From positions 2,666,001 through 2,730,000 of the forward strand of contig NZ_JAOEAL010000001.1 of the NCBI RefSeq assembly GCF_029835735.1: a stretch of 64,000 bases of DNA. The letters are read 5' to 3'. The notes below the pieces were generated by a model. The model was not told the origin of the DNA. It saw only the letters and a list, made by a program, of their open reading frames with translations, and searched no databases. The DNA is from Shewanella sp. GD04112. GTDB lineage: Bacteria; Pseudomonadota; Gammaproteobacteria; Enterobacterales; Shewanellaceae. Shown here in pieces: positions 8,687-17,536 of this stretch; the stretch's first letter is position 1, and each line of letters begins with the position of its first letter. A program made the translations under genes and the position numbers.

Positions 8687-9097
8687 ATGTCACAACTGTT
8701 ACACACCATGCTTCGCGTCGGTAACTTAGAACGCAGTATCGCTTTTTACACTCAAGTGCTGGGCATGAAGCTGCTACGCACCTCCGAAAATCCAGAGTAC
8801 AAATATTCCCTCGCCTTCGTGGGTTACGGTGAAGAATCAACGGGTCAGGCCGTCATCGAGTTAACCTACAACTGGGGTACGGAAAAATACGATCTCGGCA
8901 CGGCCTTTGGTCATATTGCCATCGGTGATGAAGACATTTATGCCCGCTGCGAAGCCATTGCCGCTGCGGGTGGTAAAGTCACTCGCGCGCCCGGCCCTGT
9001 TGCTGGCGGCACCACTGAAATCGCGTTTGTGGAAGATCCCGACGGTTATAAGATTGAATTTATTCAAATGAAGTCGGCGACCCAAGGTTTAGGTTAA
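8687..9097 (+). CDS. gloA: Lactoylglutathione lyase, glyoxalase I (136 aa)
   Basis: Isomerises the hemithioacetal of methylglyoxal and glutathione to S-lactoylglutathione, the first step of methylglyoxal detoxification in the cytosol. The four metal ligands of the bacterial Ni-type enzyme are present: H6, E58, H76 and E124. The length equals that of the short, homodimeric bacterial form. It is monocistronic, with a strong terminator directly after it. Confidence 0.96.
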   Translation: MSQLLHTMLRVGNLERSIAFYTQVLGMKLLRTSENPEYKYSLAFVGYGEESTGQAVIELTYNWGTEKYDLGTAFGHIAIGDEDIYARCEAIAAAGGKVTRAPGPVAGGTTEIAFVEDPDGYKIEFIQMKSATQGLG

Positions 9098-9126
9098 GCC
9101 TTTAATCTTCCCGCCTGATATAAAAT

Positions 9127-9157
9127 CGGCGTTTGCATGCCCTGCAAACGCCGTTTT
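9127..9157 (+). terminator. Terminator of gloA
   Basis: Perfect 11-bp stem CGGCGTTTGCA/TGCAAACGCCG, 5-nt loop, then TTTTCTTT. A run of four A precedes it, so it may also serve the convergent msrQ. Confidence 0.85.
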
Positions 9158-9189
9158 CTTTGCTCATTGATAAATGCCAACACTGCAGA

Positions 9190-9837
9190 TTATCGCTTGC
9201 CCTCGGCGGCCATCGCGATACGGCTGCTGCGTTTCTTCTGCCAAATGGGTAAACGCCACGCGAGCAACAAACCAAAGCCGAGGATATACAAACTCGGTTC
9301 GATAATCTCGGATTTTACCGACCAATAAAAATGAATGGGCGCCAGAATCGCCACGACATACACCCCATTGTGTAGCGTTTGCCAACGGCGACCCATCTTA
9401 CGCATCAAGGCTTTAAAGGACGTCAGCGCGAGCGCGGTGACTATCACATAGGCCAGTGCGCCGACTAAAATATAAGGCCGTTTCGCCACCTCGCTGAAGA
9501 ATAACTCCCAGGCAAACAGCAGATCTAAACTAAAAAACGCCACAATATGCAAAGTCGCATAGGCAAACACATACAAGCCAACCAAGCGGCGCGTCTGCAT
9601 TAACCAGCCTAACTTTAATCCCTTAGCAAGGGGCGAAATCAACAGCGTCGCCGCTAACGCATTCAACGCGCCAATGCCAGTAAAGTGGATAATATGCTGC
9701 ACGGGATCGCCGCCAGCACGGTCCGACAGCACAGTAAAAACCAACCAAGCAATCGGGATAAGCCCAATCAAATGAAAGACTAGTTTGACCCAGAGCAGCT
9801 GTTTTGGCGTGACTCTTAACGCCGTGATGTTGAACAT
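9190..9837 (-). CDS. msrQ: MsrQ heme-binding membrane subunit of the MsrPQ system (215 aa)
   Basis: A ferric-reductase-like membrane protein that passes electrons from the quinone pool or flavin reductase to periplasmic MsrP. About six membrane segments with conserved histidines typical of heme ligands (HFTGIGALNA, YATLHIVAF, TLHNGVYV). The longer reading frame begins at 9876, but the ATG at 9835-9837 has an AGGAG site 4-5 nt upstream and gives the usual MsrQ N-terminus (MFNITALRVT), so it is chosen. It follows msrP by 113 bp on the same strand. Confidence 0.93.
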   Translation of the reverse strand: MFNITALRVTPKQLLWVKLVFHLIGLIPIAWLVFTVLSDRAGGDPVQHIIHFTGIGALNALAATLLISPLAKGLKLGWLMQTRRLVGLYVFAYATLHIVAFFSLDLLFAWELFFSEVAKRPYILVGALAYVIVTALALTSFKALMRKMGRRWQTLHNGVYVVAILAPIHFYWSVKSEIIEPSLYILGFGLLLAWRLPIWQKKRSSRIAMAAEGKR

Positions 9838-9950
9838 AAGACTCCTACTGTTCTTGCCCTTTAAAGGTGCTAACAACTCTCTCGCGAGATAGATATTGCC
9901 ACTCGTTCACTAGGCGCAATCGATTGCGCCTAGGATACGGTCGCCATCGC

Positions 9951-10985
9951 TTAATAAAATTGCCTTAAATCCATGCCTTCATATAAAGAGGCGACAAACT
10001 CACCATAGCCATTAAAGGGCAAGGTATCGATGCGTTTTGCCGAGAACAACCCACCCTCGCCGATGCGCCGCTCGCTCGCCTGCGACCAACGGGGATGGTC
10101 CACCGCAGGATTCACATTGGCATAAAAGCCATACTCATGGGGCGCGAGTTGATTCCAACTTGTGGGCGGCTGCTTGTCCATCACCCGAATGCGGACAATG
10201 GATTTAATGCTCTTAAAACCGTATTTCCAAGGCACCACTAAGCGGATTGGCGCGCCGTTTTGCGGCGGCAAGGTTTTACCGTAGAGTCCGACCGACATCA
10301 GCGTCAGCTCATTCATCGCCTCGGCAATGGTTAAACCTTCCACATAGGGATAATGAATACCGCCGCCCATTAAACGGCTCTTTTGTCCCGGCATTTGCTC
10401 GGGATCGAAGGCGGTTTCAAAGGCAACATACTTACCTTTACTGGTCACCCCGACTTTTTTCAATAAAGCGGCGAGTGGAAAGCCCACCCAAGGGATCACC
10501 ATGGACCAAGCTTCGACGCAGCGCAGCCGATAAATGCGTTCTTCTAGCGGAAATAGCTTAGTGAGATCTTGATAATCGAGCGTCATCGGGCGCTCCACTT
10601 CGCCTTCAATGCGTAATTGCCAAGGGTCGACCTTAAACTGCTGGGCGTTATCAGACGGATCCTGCTTGCTGGTACCAAACTCATAAAAGTTATTGTGGGT
10701 GGTGACCTTATCGACGGGCGTTAGCACTTCGTCCTTGCCAAAGCGTGAATTGGCCTCAAAGGTTAATGGCGTGGTTATAAAGCTGGTTTTGGGTTGTTCG
10801 CCAAACAGATCGAATAATCCCGCCTGCACATAACCCGGAATGCTAGCCCCAATCGCGCCAAGGCCCATGGCTTTGACTATATGGCGGCGAGCCTTAAACA
10901 CCGATTCGGGTGTCACTTGATTATCTTGGATATGCCAGCGCGCTTTTTTCAAAATACCCGGTGTAAAACGTGATTGATTAGCCAA
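9951..10985 (-). CDS. msrP: MsrP periplasmic methionine sulfoxide reductase, molybdopterin catalytic subunit (344 aa)
   Basis: Repairs oxidised methionine in periplasmic proteins. A twin-arginine signal (KARRHIVKAMGLGAIGAS, about residues 32-50) is followed by the sulfite-oxidase-fold domain with the Mo-ligating cysteine in YRLRCVEAWSM. No ATG exists at the right place: two TTG codons are possible, at 10998-11000 and 10983-10985. The second has AGAGG six nt upstream and is chosen. Its ~30-residue pre-Tat extension is typical of the family. msrQ lies directly downstream. Confidence 0.92.
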   Translation of the reverse strand: MANQSRFTPGILKKARWHIQDNQVTPESVFKARRHIVKAMGLGAIGASIPGYVQAGLFDLFGEQPKTSFITTPLTFEANSRFGKDEVLTPVDKVTTHNNFYEFGTSKQDPSDNAQQFKVDPWQLRIEGEVERPMTLDYQDLTKLFPLEERIYRLRCVEAWSMVIPWVGFPLAALLKKVGVTSKGKYVAFETAFDPEQMPGQKSRLMGGGIHYPYVEGLTIAEAMNELTLMSVGLYGKTLPPQNGAPIRLVVPWKYGFKSIKSIVRIRVMDKQPPTSWNQLAPHEYGFYANVNPAVDHPRWSQASERRIGEGGLFSAKRIDTLPFNGYGEFVASLYEGMDLRQFY

Positions 10986-11259
10986 TGGACACCTCTGCAA
11001 AAATAAATGTTATCTACCGACGCTTAACTCACCCTCAGCGCTCGCCCAAAAACCTCAGGTACATTTACCTGTGTTGATAAGCTGTAGGGATATAGACACA
11101 GATAACAGCAAAAAAATTTCATCCCTCACAGTATCTCAACTTAAGCGACTAAGTCTTGCTCATTTGAGTCATCGTCTAAACAGATTGTTTATTAAAGCAC
11201 TTGAAGCCTTTTTAGGGGCATGCGACCCTAGGCGCCACAGCTAAAGGAGTGCTAGTAAG

Positions 11260-12825
11260 ATGCCATTTTCTCAATCTTTTTCCCTCGCCCAGATCATCGG
11301 CCTACTCGCCGTGGCCTTTTTAGGACTGTTAATCGGTGCCCTGCTCAATCAACGTCTCACCCGTTCTCGCTGGCAACAGTTTAAAGACGAATTAGAGCAA
11401 GAAATGCGGCAGGTAAACGAAGACGCCGAGCTATCCCTCGCCCAGCAGCAAATTTTAGTCGACGATAAAGACAGCCAACTGCGCCAGTGCCAACAGCGCT
11501 TAGAGCAAAAGATAGAACAACTGGGCAAAGCCGAAGCCATGGCCGAGCGCCTGCCGAGTTTAGAACAACAACTTGCCGACAGCCATCGCCGCCAACTCGA
11601 GCTACAACTGGCCTTATCCAAATCCAATGCGATGCAACAAACCATCCAGGCTAAGGCCGATGCCCAGCAATCTGCAATGCAGGAAAAAATCGCCACTTTA
11701 GAAATGGCCGAAGTGCGCCTGCAAACCCAGTTTGAGAACCTTGCCAATCGAATTTTCGAAGAGCGCAGCGAAAGCTTTAAACATCAAAATGCTAACCAGT
11801 TAGAAGGCGTGCTCGGGCCGTTAAAGCAGCAATTAGAAGGGTTTAGACAGCAAATTCGCGAATCCTACAACCATGAACAATCGGAACGCAGCGCCCTTAA
11901 ACATCAATTAGAACACCTGCGCGAGCTCAACTTAAAAATGAGCCAGGATGCCATTAACCTGACCAAAGCCTTAAAGGGCGATAACAAGCAGCAAGGCAAC
12001 TGGGGCGAAGTGATTTTAGACCGTGTGCTGCAAGAAAGTGGCCTGCGCGAAGGTCACGAATACCACACCCAGCGGGATCTTAAGGACGACAGCGGCAAAC
12101 GCTTTAAGCCGGATGTGATCGTGCATTTGCCTGAAAATAAAGACGTGGTTATCGATGCCAAAATGTCGCTCATCAGTTACGAGCGCTATTTTAATAGCGA
12201 AGATCCGCTGGTGCGTGAACAGGCCATCAATGAACATGTATTATCGATCCGCAATCATATTAAGGGCTTGAGTCAAAAGGATTATCAGCGTTTACACGGC
12301 CTCAAAAGCTTAGATTATGTGCTGATGTTTATCCCGATTGAACCCGCGTTCTTGCTGGCCCTAGAGCATGACCCAAGCCTAGTGAACTTTGCCCTTGAGC
12401 AAAATATTATGCTGGTCAGTCCAACCAACCTCTTGGTTGCCCTGCGAACAATCAATAATATCTGGCGTTACGAGTATCAAAACCAGCATGCCCAAACCAT
12501 TGCCAAACAGGCGGGTCGCATCTACGACAAACTCTGTGGCTACCTCGACGATATGGAAAAACTCGGCCGTGCTTTGGATAATGCCGAAAAAACCTATCAC
12601 AGTGCCATGAACAAATTGTCATCGGGCAAAGGCAATTTAGTGCGTCAAGCGCATTTAATGCAGCAACTAGGTGTTGATACCAGCAAACAACTCGATAAGA
12701 TGTTACTTGAGAAGGCGCTCAATGAAGCATTAGACGAGAGTGATGCCCAGGACAGCAGTGATGATGAAACAAATCGCGATACGCTTTTGACCCATACTGA
12801 GGATGCCACCGCACTCGAACAATAA
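11260..12825 (+). CDS. rmuC: DNA recombination protein RmuC (521 aa)
   Basis: RmuC limits recombination at inverted repeats; its exact activity is unknown but the domain is a predicted PD-(D/E)XK nuclease. One N-terminal membrane anchor (about residues 8-25) is followed by a long coiled coil (about 30-220, with many Gln, Glu and Leu), then the conserved domain with WGEVILDRVLQESGL, PDVIVHLP and VIDAKMSL, where PD...D-A-K fits the nuclease motif. An AAAGGAG site precedes the ATG. It lies about 90 bp upstream of the slt gene on the same strand with no terminator between them. Confidence 0.94.
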   Translation: MPFSQSFSLAQIIGLLAVAFLGLLIGALLNQRLTRSRWQQFKDELEQEMRQVNEDAELSLAQQQILVDDKDSQLRQCQQRLEQKIEQLGKAEAMAERLPSLEQQLADSHRRQLELQLALSKSNAMQQTIQAKADAQQSAMQEKIATLEMAEVRLQTQFENLANRIFEERSESFKHQNANQLEGVLGPLKQQLEGFRQQIRESYNHEQSERSALKHQLEHLRELNLKMSQDAINLTKALKGDNKQQGNWGEVILDRVLQESGLREGHEYHTQRDLKDDSGKRFKPDVIVHLPENKDVVIDAKMSLISYERYFNSEDPLVREQAINEHVLSIRNHIKGLSQKDYQRLHGLKSLDYVLMFIPIEPAFLLALEHDPSLVNFALEQNIMLVSPTNLLVALRTINNIWRYEYQNQHAQTIAKQAGRIYDKLCGYLDDMEKLGRALDNAEKTYHSAMNKLSSGKGNLVRQAHLMQQLGVDTSKQLDKMLLEKALNEALDESDAQDSSDDETNRDTLLTHTEDATALEQ

Positions 12826-12918
12826 CGATAAACACGCAGTTTAAAAGCCAATAACTCATAATCCTGAATCGATAGGGAAAAGTCGATTGTAACCTTGATG
12901 CCCGGAGGCAAGTTCTGC

Positions 12919-14844
12919 ATGTGCAACCCATTGACAAAGATGGTGTTATCCAGCGCAATTATCATCGCAGGGGCATTTAATGCCTCTGCGGCTTTCGCGT
13001 TAACTTCTACCCAGAAGACCTTTCTTGAGGCTGAAAAAGCCTTAAAGAAACAAGACTATGCCACCTACAAGCCCCTGCGTGCTAAGTTAGGCGATTATCC
13101 ACTGGCGATTTATCTCGACCATGATATCGACATTGGCAAGCTTAACGATTTACGCGGCAACGACGCTAAGGCCATGATAGATAAATATCAAACCACGCCT
13201 ATGTATCAGCGCCTGCGTTCAAAATATTTATTAAATGCCGGCGGCCAAAAGCGTTGGAACGACTTTTTGAGCCTCGCTCAAGACGCGCCAACCGATGTCA
13301 GGCTACAGTGCTATTTTTATGAGGCCAAACTCGCCAAGGGCGAAACCCAAACCGCCTACACGGCGGCGCAGTCACTTTGGGTCTATGGCGATTCCCGTCC
13401 CAAGGAATGCGATCCCCTCTTTAATGCTTGGACCAAGGCCGGTAAACGCACCCAAGATGTGATTTGGGCGCGGATGTTACTGAGTTTCGATGAGGGCCAA
13501 ACCAGCCTGCTGAGTTACTTGTCGCAAAAAATCACCGTGCATAGCGCCGAGGCAAAACGCTTAGTGGCGGTATTTAAAGATCCCAATAGCCTGCGCCATA
13601 CCGAAAAATTTAAGGATAAAAATCCTATTGTTGGCGATATCGTCGCTGCAGGTTTAAAACGCCTTGCCCGTAAGGATATCGACCAAGCCATCAATTTGTA
13701 TACTCGGTATCAAAAAGCAAAACGCTTTACCCCAGCACAGGATCAACAGCTGCAAAAGTACTTGGTACGCCGCGTGTTGATTGAGCAGGATGATAATTTT
13801 AAAGACTGGGCCGATAACCTGCTGCCCGAGATGAAAAGCGATGATATGTTCGAGCGCCGCTTACGCTGGGCGATCCGCGAGCAGGACAATACCCATATCG
13901 CGCGCTACTTAGATTTATTATCGCCCGAGACCTTAGCCAAAGAACGCTGGCAATATTGGCTGTATCGTACCAACGCCAAACACGCCCCCGAAAGCGCCAC
14001 TAAGGCGTTAGCGGCGGTCAGTAATGAGCGTAACTTTTACGGTTTTGCCGCGTCACAGTTATTGAATAAGCCCGTGTCCTTAAATCAAAGTCCTGAACCT
14101 GTGGTGGATGGGACCAGCCAAAAACTCGAAGACGATTTAGGCTTTGTGCGCGTATTGGAGTTGATGGCGCTCGACCGTTACTTCGATGCCCGCTATGAAT
14201 GGGTTGCCCTGCTAAAACGCAGCAATAATGAGATGCGCGCCCGCTATGGTCGTTATGCCCACGATCAAGGCTGGTATGACTTTGGCGTGGAAGCCAGTAT
14301 CCAAGGCAAGCTATGGGATGATATTCCCCTGCGCTTCCCGATGGCGCATCAATCAGGCTTTGAACATGCCAGTAAAAAGCACAAGGTCAATATTGATGAA
14401 ATCCGTGCCATTAGCCGCCGCGAAAGTGCGTTTTTCCTCTACGCAACCTCTGGTGTCGGTGCCCGCGGTTTAATGCAGATCATGCCTGCCACCGCCAAGG
14501 CAACCGCGAAGAAACACGGGGCGAAGTACAGCGATCCGAAGGATCTCTACAGCGCCGAGCTTAACTTAAATTTAGGCAGTGCCTATTACGCGCAATTGTT
14601 GAATGATTTCAATCAAAACCGCGTGTTAGCGACAGCCGCCTACAACGCAGGCCCCTCGCGGGTTCGCCGCTGGTTAGCGGAGTCGAATGGTCAACTCGAT
14701 GCCATGAGTTTTATCGAGTCCATTCCCTTCACCGAAACCCGTGAATATGTGCAAGCCGTGTTAAGTTATCGGTTGATTTACGAAGCGCAAAAACAAAAGC
14801 CGCAGCCTTTATTCAACGAGGCTGAGCTTAAGTTCCATTACTAA
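12919..14844 (+). CDS. slt: Soluble lytic murein transglycosylase, Slt70 family (641 aa)
   Basis: Cleaves peptidoglycan glycan strands with formation of 1,6-anhydromuramic ends in the periplasm. A signal peptide (about residues 1-30, ending near NASAAFA) precedes a long alpha-helical superhelix and a C-terminal SLT domain with catalytic Glu about 502 in SRRESAF, then GARGLMQIMPATA and AAYNAGPSRVRRW. Two upstream in-frame starts (TTG 12895, ATG 12898) lack a Shine-Dalgarno; the ATG at 12919 has GGAGG ten nt before it and gives a proper signal peptide. It ends at a strong terminator. Confidence 0.93.
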   Translation: MCNPLTKMVLSSAIIIAGAFNASAAFALTSTQKTFLEAEKALKKQDYATYKPLRAKLGDYPLAIYLDHDIDIGKLNDLRGNDAKAMIDKYQTTPMYQRLRSKYLLNAGGQKRWNDFLSLAQDAPTDVRLQCYFYEAKLAKGETQTAYTAAQSLWVYGDSRPKECDPLFNAWTKAGKRTQDVIWARMLLSFDEGQTSLLSYLSQKITVHSAEAKRLVAVFKDPNSLRHTEKFKDKNPIVGDIVAAGLKRLARKDIDQAINLYTRYQKAKRFTPAQDQQLQKYLVRRVLIEQDDNFKDWADNLLPEMKSDDMFERRLRWAIREQDNTHIARYLDLLSPETLAKERWQYWLYRTNAKHAPESATKALAAVSNERNFYGFAASQLLNKPVSLNQSPEPVVDGTSQKLEDDLGFVRVLELMALDRYFDARYEWVALLKRSNNEMRARYGRYAHDQGWYDFGVEASIQGKLWDDIPLRFPMAHQSGFEHASKKHKVNIDEIRAISRRESAFFLYATSGVGARGLMQIMPATAKATAKKHGAKYSDPKDLYSAELNLNLGSAYYAQLLNDFNQNRVLATAAYNAGPSRVRRWLAESNGQLDAMSFIESIPFTETREYVQAVLSYRLIYEAQKQKPQPLFNEAELKFHY

Positions 14845-14890
14845 GCCGCATGGCGGAAATGGGATACTAATCGAGTAGTAATCGAATAAT

Positions 14891-14924
14891 AATCAAGGTG
14901 GCGTTGGCCACCTTGATTATTTTT
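14891..14924 (+). terminator. Terminator of slt
   Basis: Perfect 12-bp stem AATCAAGGTGGC/GCCACCTTGATT, 4-nt loop, followed by ATTTTT. Confidence 0.88.
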
Positions 14925-15066
14925 GGCGGTATCAAAATGCCGTTTACACTCACGCTTAACCGTATGAGTATTAAATCGGCAAACGCACTCAAGCGAGGTA
15001 AACTTGTTTGCACTCTTGGCCACTAAATGCGAATAATTAGCGATTAGCCATTTACCCCCAGTTTCG

Positions 15067-15768
15067 ATGCTCAATCTCAGCGGTTTATCCTTAAGTTGCG
15101 AATACCAGCCCTTTGTCTGTCCCCACACTCAACGCATTCATGGCTATGAAGCACTCGCCCGTTTTTACCTCGAGCAGGGTCAAGCCATCGCCCCGAATCT
15201 CATCTTTGAGCAATTACACGAAGCCAGCGAACAACTGGCGGCAGTTGAGTTTCAGGCAAAAGCCTTTCAGCTCAAACACGCCCCACGGGACCTGCGTTTA
15301 TTTGTGAATGTGGATCCCCACGCCGTAGATGGAGCGCATACCCCAAAGTTACTCGAACTGCTATCGCAGCATCCGCAATTGACGGTGGAAATCATCGAAA
15401 ACACTTGCGTGAGTGATGCCGAGCTCGCGAATCGCTTGTTCCATCAATTTAAAGCGGCCAATATTCAAGTGGCACTCGATGATATCGGTGCGCCCCACTC
15501 CATGCTCTCCATCGATTTAATGATGAATGTGGATTACCTAAAATTTGACCGCTACTGGCTTCAATTAATCGACGCGCCCCATGGTATCGCCCTGCTCAGC
15601 GCCCTGATTGAATTTGGCAAACGCACGGGCAAACAATGCATCCTCGAAGGCATAGAAACCGAGGCACAACTCCAGCTAGCCCGCGAGCTAAATATCGATC
15701 TAGTACAGGGATTTCTATTCAAACCTTGGTTTATCCGCCCCGAGCAAAGTGAAAGGTTAATTTGTTAG
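15067..15768 (+). CDS. Stand-alone EAL-domain cyclic di-GMP phosphodiesterase (233 aa)
   Basis: Predicted to hydrolyse c-di-GMP. A single EAL domain fills the protein, with no sensor domain or membrane segment. The metal and catalytic positions are kept: E in YEALAR, N in FVNVDP, E in VEIIEN, both Asp in LDDIGAP, K in LKFDR, E in LEGIET, and Q in VQGFLF. Loop 6 reads DDIGAPHS rather than the usual DDFGTGYS, so activity could be altered. No clear Shine-Dalgarno precedes the ATG. It is monocistronic. Confidence 0.85.
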   Translation: MLNLSGLSLSCEYQPFVCPHTQRIHGYEALARFYLEQGQAIAPNLIFEQLHEASEQLAAVEFQAKAFQLKHAPRDLRLFVNVDPHAVDGAHTPKLLELLSQHPQLTVEIIENTCVSDAELANRLFHQFKAANIQVALDDIGAPHSMLSIDLMMNVDYLKFDRYWLQLIDAPHGIALLSALIEFGKRTGKQCILEGIETEAQLQLARELNIDLVQGFLFKPWFIRPEQSERLIC

Positions 15769-15950
15769 GGAAGGATGCAGTCACATACTGGTATGGAAGA
15801 ATTAATCATGTTCATGGCCATTGGTAACTCTGAGATTCTTCAAATTTAATGTCACCTAGCGCAGATATGGATTGTCATTGTTTCCCCTGTGACACGCCGC
15901 CCTTTTATTTCACAAGAAGCATCCCTGAGGGCTCGACGACGACATCTGCT

Positions 15951-16031
15951 GTACATGGATGTACGAATGCCGCGTTCACATGGCCTATGATGTTCCCTAC
16001 ATCATAGTGGCATTTCCCATATCCCTATGGG
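15951..16031. repeat. Cluster of three small perfect hairpins
   Basis: GTACAT-GG-ATGTAC (15951-15964), CTATGATGT-TCCCT-ACATCATAG (15985-16007) and CCCATA-TCCC-TATGGG (16016-16031) lie in a row. It resembles a family of intergenic palindromic repeats I associate with Shewanella genomes, but I cannot verify that here. Confidence 0.55.
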
Positions 16032-16382
16032 TCAGATGTGAAAGAGCGGCCATGCCGCCAACAGTCACAGTTGCAACAATAGCAATCTTTACGATCATTG
16101 AACTGTTCATTGGCTAAAAGCTTTTTGCCCCATTCTGTATTTCGGCTCGTTAGCTCAACCGAAAATTCCCACTCCTGCTGCCATACAAATTCTTATCTAT
16201 TTGCCTATGTTTGGCCTTACCAGAAATCAGCTAACAACGTATGGGTATACAGTCGTATTTAAACTTAGGTGTTTTGGTATGATTTTCAGACAAAATCAGA
16301 GCGCACTAATTCCATCCGCAATAAATAAAACTCTTTAAAATCAGGTGAATATAATAACTGAATTTTAGTTAATAGGTTTGGA

Positions 16383-16500
16383 AAACGCGCATGCGCGTTT
16401 TTCCAGATGGTGTATTTTATAAAAAGCTGATAACTTCTTTACATACAGATAGTTAACTATGCGTGTTTTTACTGGTCCAACGAGGTAAACGCGCATGCGC
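16383..16500. repeat. 14-bp direct repeats AAACGCGCATGCGC
   Basis: Exact copies at 16383-16396 and 16487-16500, 104 bp apart. The first is part of a 20-bp perfect palindrome (16382-16401). They lie directly before the first cassette gene. Confidence 0.7.
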
Positions 16501-16522
16501 ACGAATAAAATGTTAAAAGTCC

Positions 16523-16957
16523 ATGAAACTCATAGCTACAGTACTATTATTTACGTTTTCAAGCTTTCTATATGCGGGAGAGAAAGGGATGTCTGAAATA
16601 CCGGGAAAGAATATTTCCATAAATCAACTTGAGGAAATGTTTTCGAATATTCGTGAAAACACTGACTGGAACATTTCGGGTAACATGCTGTGGGGTTATT
16701 TCTTTACTCACAACGAACCTACGAAACTTGAAGAAGCCAAAGAAGCATTGATTTCAAAAGGGTATACCTTTGTGGATATATATCTATCCGATAAAGAAGA
16801 ACCGAATGAACCTGACATGTTTTGGTTGCATGTTGAGCGTATAGAGACTCACTCACCCAAGACTCTAGATGCAAGAAATGATGAACTGTATATTTTTGCT
16901 CATGAGTTTGGCCTTGATTCATATGATGGTATGGATATTGGCCCTGTAGCCAAATAA
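16523..16957 (+). CDS. Cassette gene 1: RraB-like protein with signal peptide (144 aa)
   Basis: The last ~100 residues resemble the RraB fold (regulator of RNase E activity B): a WGYFFTH strand, the MFWLHVERIETHSPKTLDARN segment, then a helix and SYDGMDIGPV. The N-terminus is a clear signal peptide (hydrophobic residues 4-16, likely cut after LYA about residue 18), which a cytoplasmic RNase E inhibitor would not have. No Shine-Dalgarno is visible before the ATG, which lies 11 bp after a GTTAAAA sequence resembling a cassette core. The gene ends just inside an attC-like site. The region is visibly richer in A+T than its neighbours. Function unknown. Confidence 0.7.
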   Translation: MKLIATVLLFTFSSFLYAGEKGMSEIPGKNISINQLEEMFSNIRENTDWNISGNMLWGYFFTHNEPTKLEEAKEALISKGYTFVDIYLSDKEEPNEPDMFWLHVERIETHSPKTLDARNDELYIFAHEFGLDSYDGMDIGPVAK

Positions 16958-16960
16958 AAC

Positions 16961-17060
16961 TTTTAACAAGGCCATTAAATTCGTTACGGCCGCAAAAAAA
17001 CGCGGCCTCCACCGGACTGCCTACGCGTTGCTTCCGCATCCGTTTATGGCGGCGTTATGC
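16961..17060 (+). repeat. attC site 1 (100 bp)
   Basis: Left core TTTTAAC (16961-16967) and right core GTTATGC (17054-17060) bound an imperfect palindrome: TAAC..G.CCATTAAA on the left faces TTTATGGC..GTTA on the right. It follows the first cassette gene within 3 bp. Confidence 0.75.
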
Positions 17061-17083
17061 CAATTATGAACAAGGAAGTTCAG

Positions 17084-17536
17084 ATGAAAGTGGTTGAAGC
17101 GAGTGTTTCAAATTTAGATGACATTGCGATCTTATTTGATGCCTATCGTCAGTTTTATGAGCAAGAAAGTGATATTCAAGGTGCTAGAAATTTTATCGAG
17201 ATGCACATGAAAAATGGTGACTCAGTGATTTTTCTAGCCTTATCAGAAGATAATGAGCCTCTAGGTTTTGCACAGCTATATCCTTCCTTTTCCTCAGTTG
17301 CGATGAAAAGGATGTGGTATTTAAACGATCTGTATGTGTCTGAGAATGCACGTAAAAAAGGTGTCGGCAGAGCTTTACTACAGAAAGTTGCTGCTTTTGC
17401 CAAAAACACAGACGCGATAACAGTCAAACTGGCGACAGCGGTATCCAATGAAAAAGCTAAATCGCTTTATGAGTCTGAAGGTTATGTGAAAGTCACAGCC
17501 TTTGAACATTACACTCAACGGGTAAAATTGGCATAA
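17084..17536 (+). CDS. Cassette gene 2: GNAT-family N-acetyltransferase (150 aa)
   Basis: Transfers an acetyl group from acetyl-CoA to an unknown amine. Motif A is clear: LNDLYVSENARKKGVGRALL, with RKKGVG as the pyrophosphate-binding loop, followed by the family's C-terminal EKAKSLYESEGYVK. The frame extends upstream to 17057, inside the attC core, but the ATG at 17084 has AAGGAAG about 7 nt upstream and is chosen. The gene is bounded by attC 1 and attC 2, so it is a single cassette. A substrate cannot be given; GNAT genes are common in Vibrio cassette arrays. Confidence 0.88.
   Translation: MKVVEASVSNLDDIAILFDAYRQFYEQESDIQGARNFIEMHMKNGDSVIFLALSEDNEPLGFAQLYPSFSSVAMKRMWYLNDLYVSENARKKGVGRALLQKVAAFAKNTDAITVKLATAVSNEKAKSLYESEGYVKVTAFEHYTQRVKLA

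Larger units (their letters stand above)
15769..16522. other. Non-coding stretch at the left border of the cassette island
   Basis: No convincing gene on either strand. It holds three short hairpins (15951-16031), a 14-bp direct repeat with palindromic core (16383-16396 and 16487-16500) and an A/T-rich run up to the first cassette gene. A 33-codon frame with a hydrophobic start exists on the minus strand around 16000-16100 but has no ribosome site. No integron integrase is present. Confidence 0.6.

Noticed and set aside
10247..10561. 104-codon + strand frame within msrP
   Set aside because: Antisense to a conserved molybdoenzyme gene, Arg-rich and without a ribosome site.
15990..16110. 33-codon minus-strand frame with hydrophobic start near the island border
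   Set aside because: No Shine-Dalgarno, and it overlaps the palindromic repeats; it may be chance.
16135..16165. TCGTTAGCTCAACCG segment resembling a tRNA D-arm
   Set aside because: No cloverleaf could be built around it; no acceptor stem or T-loop is present.
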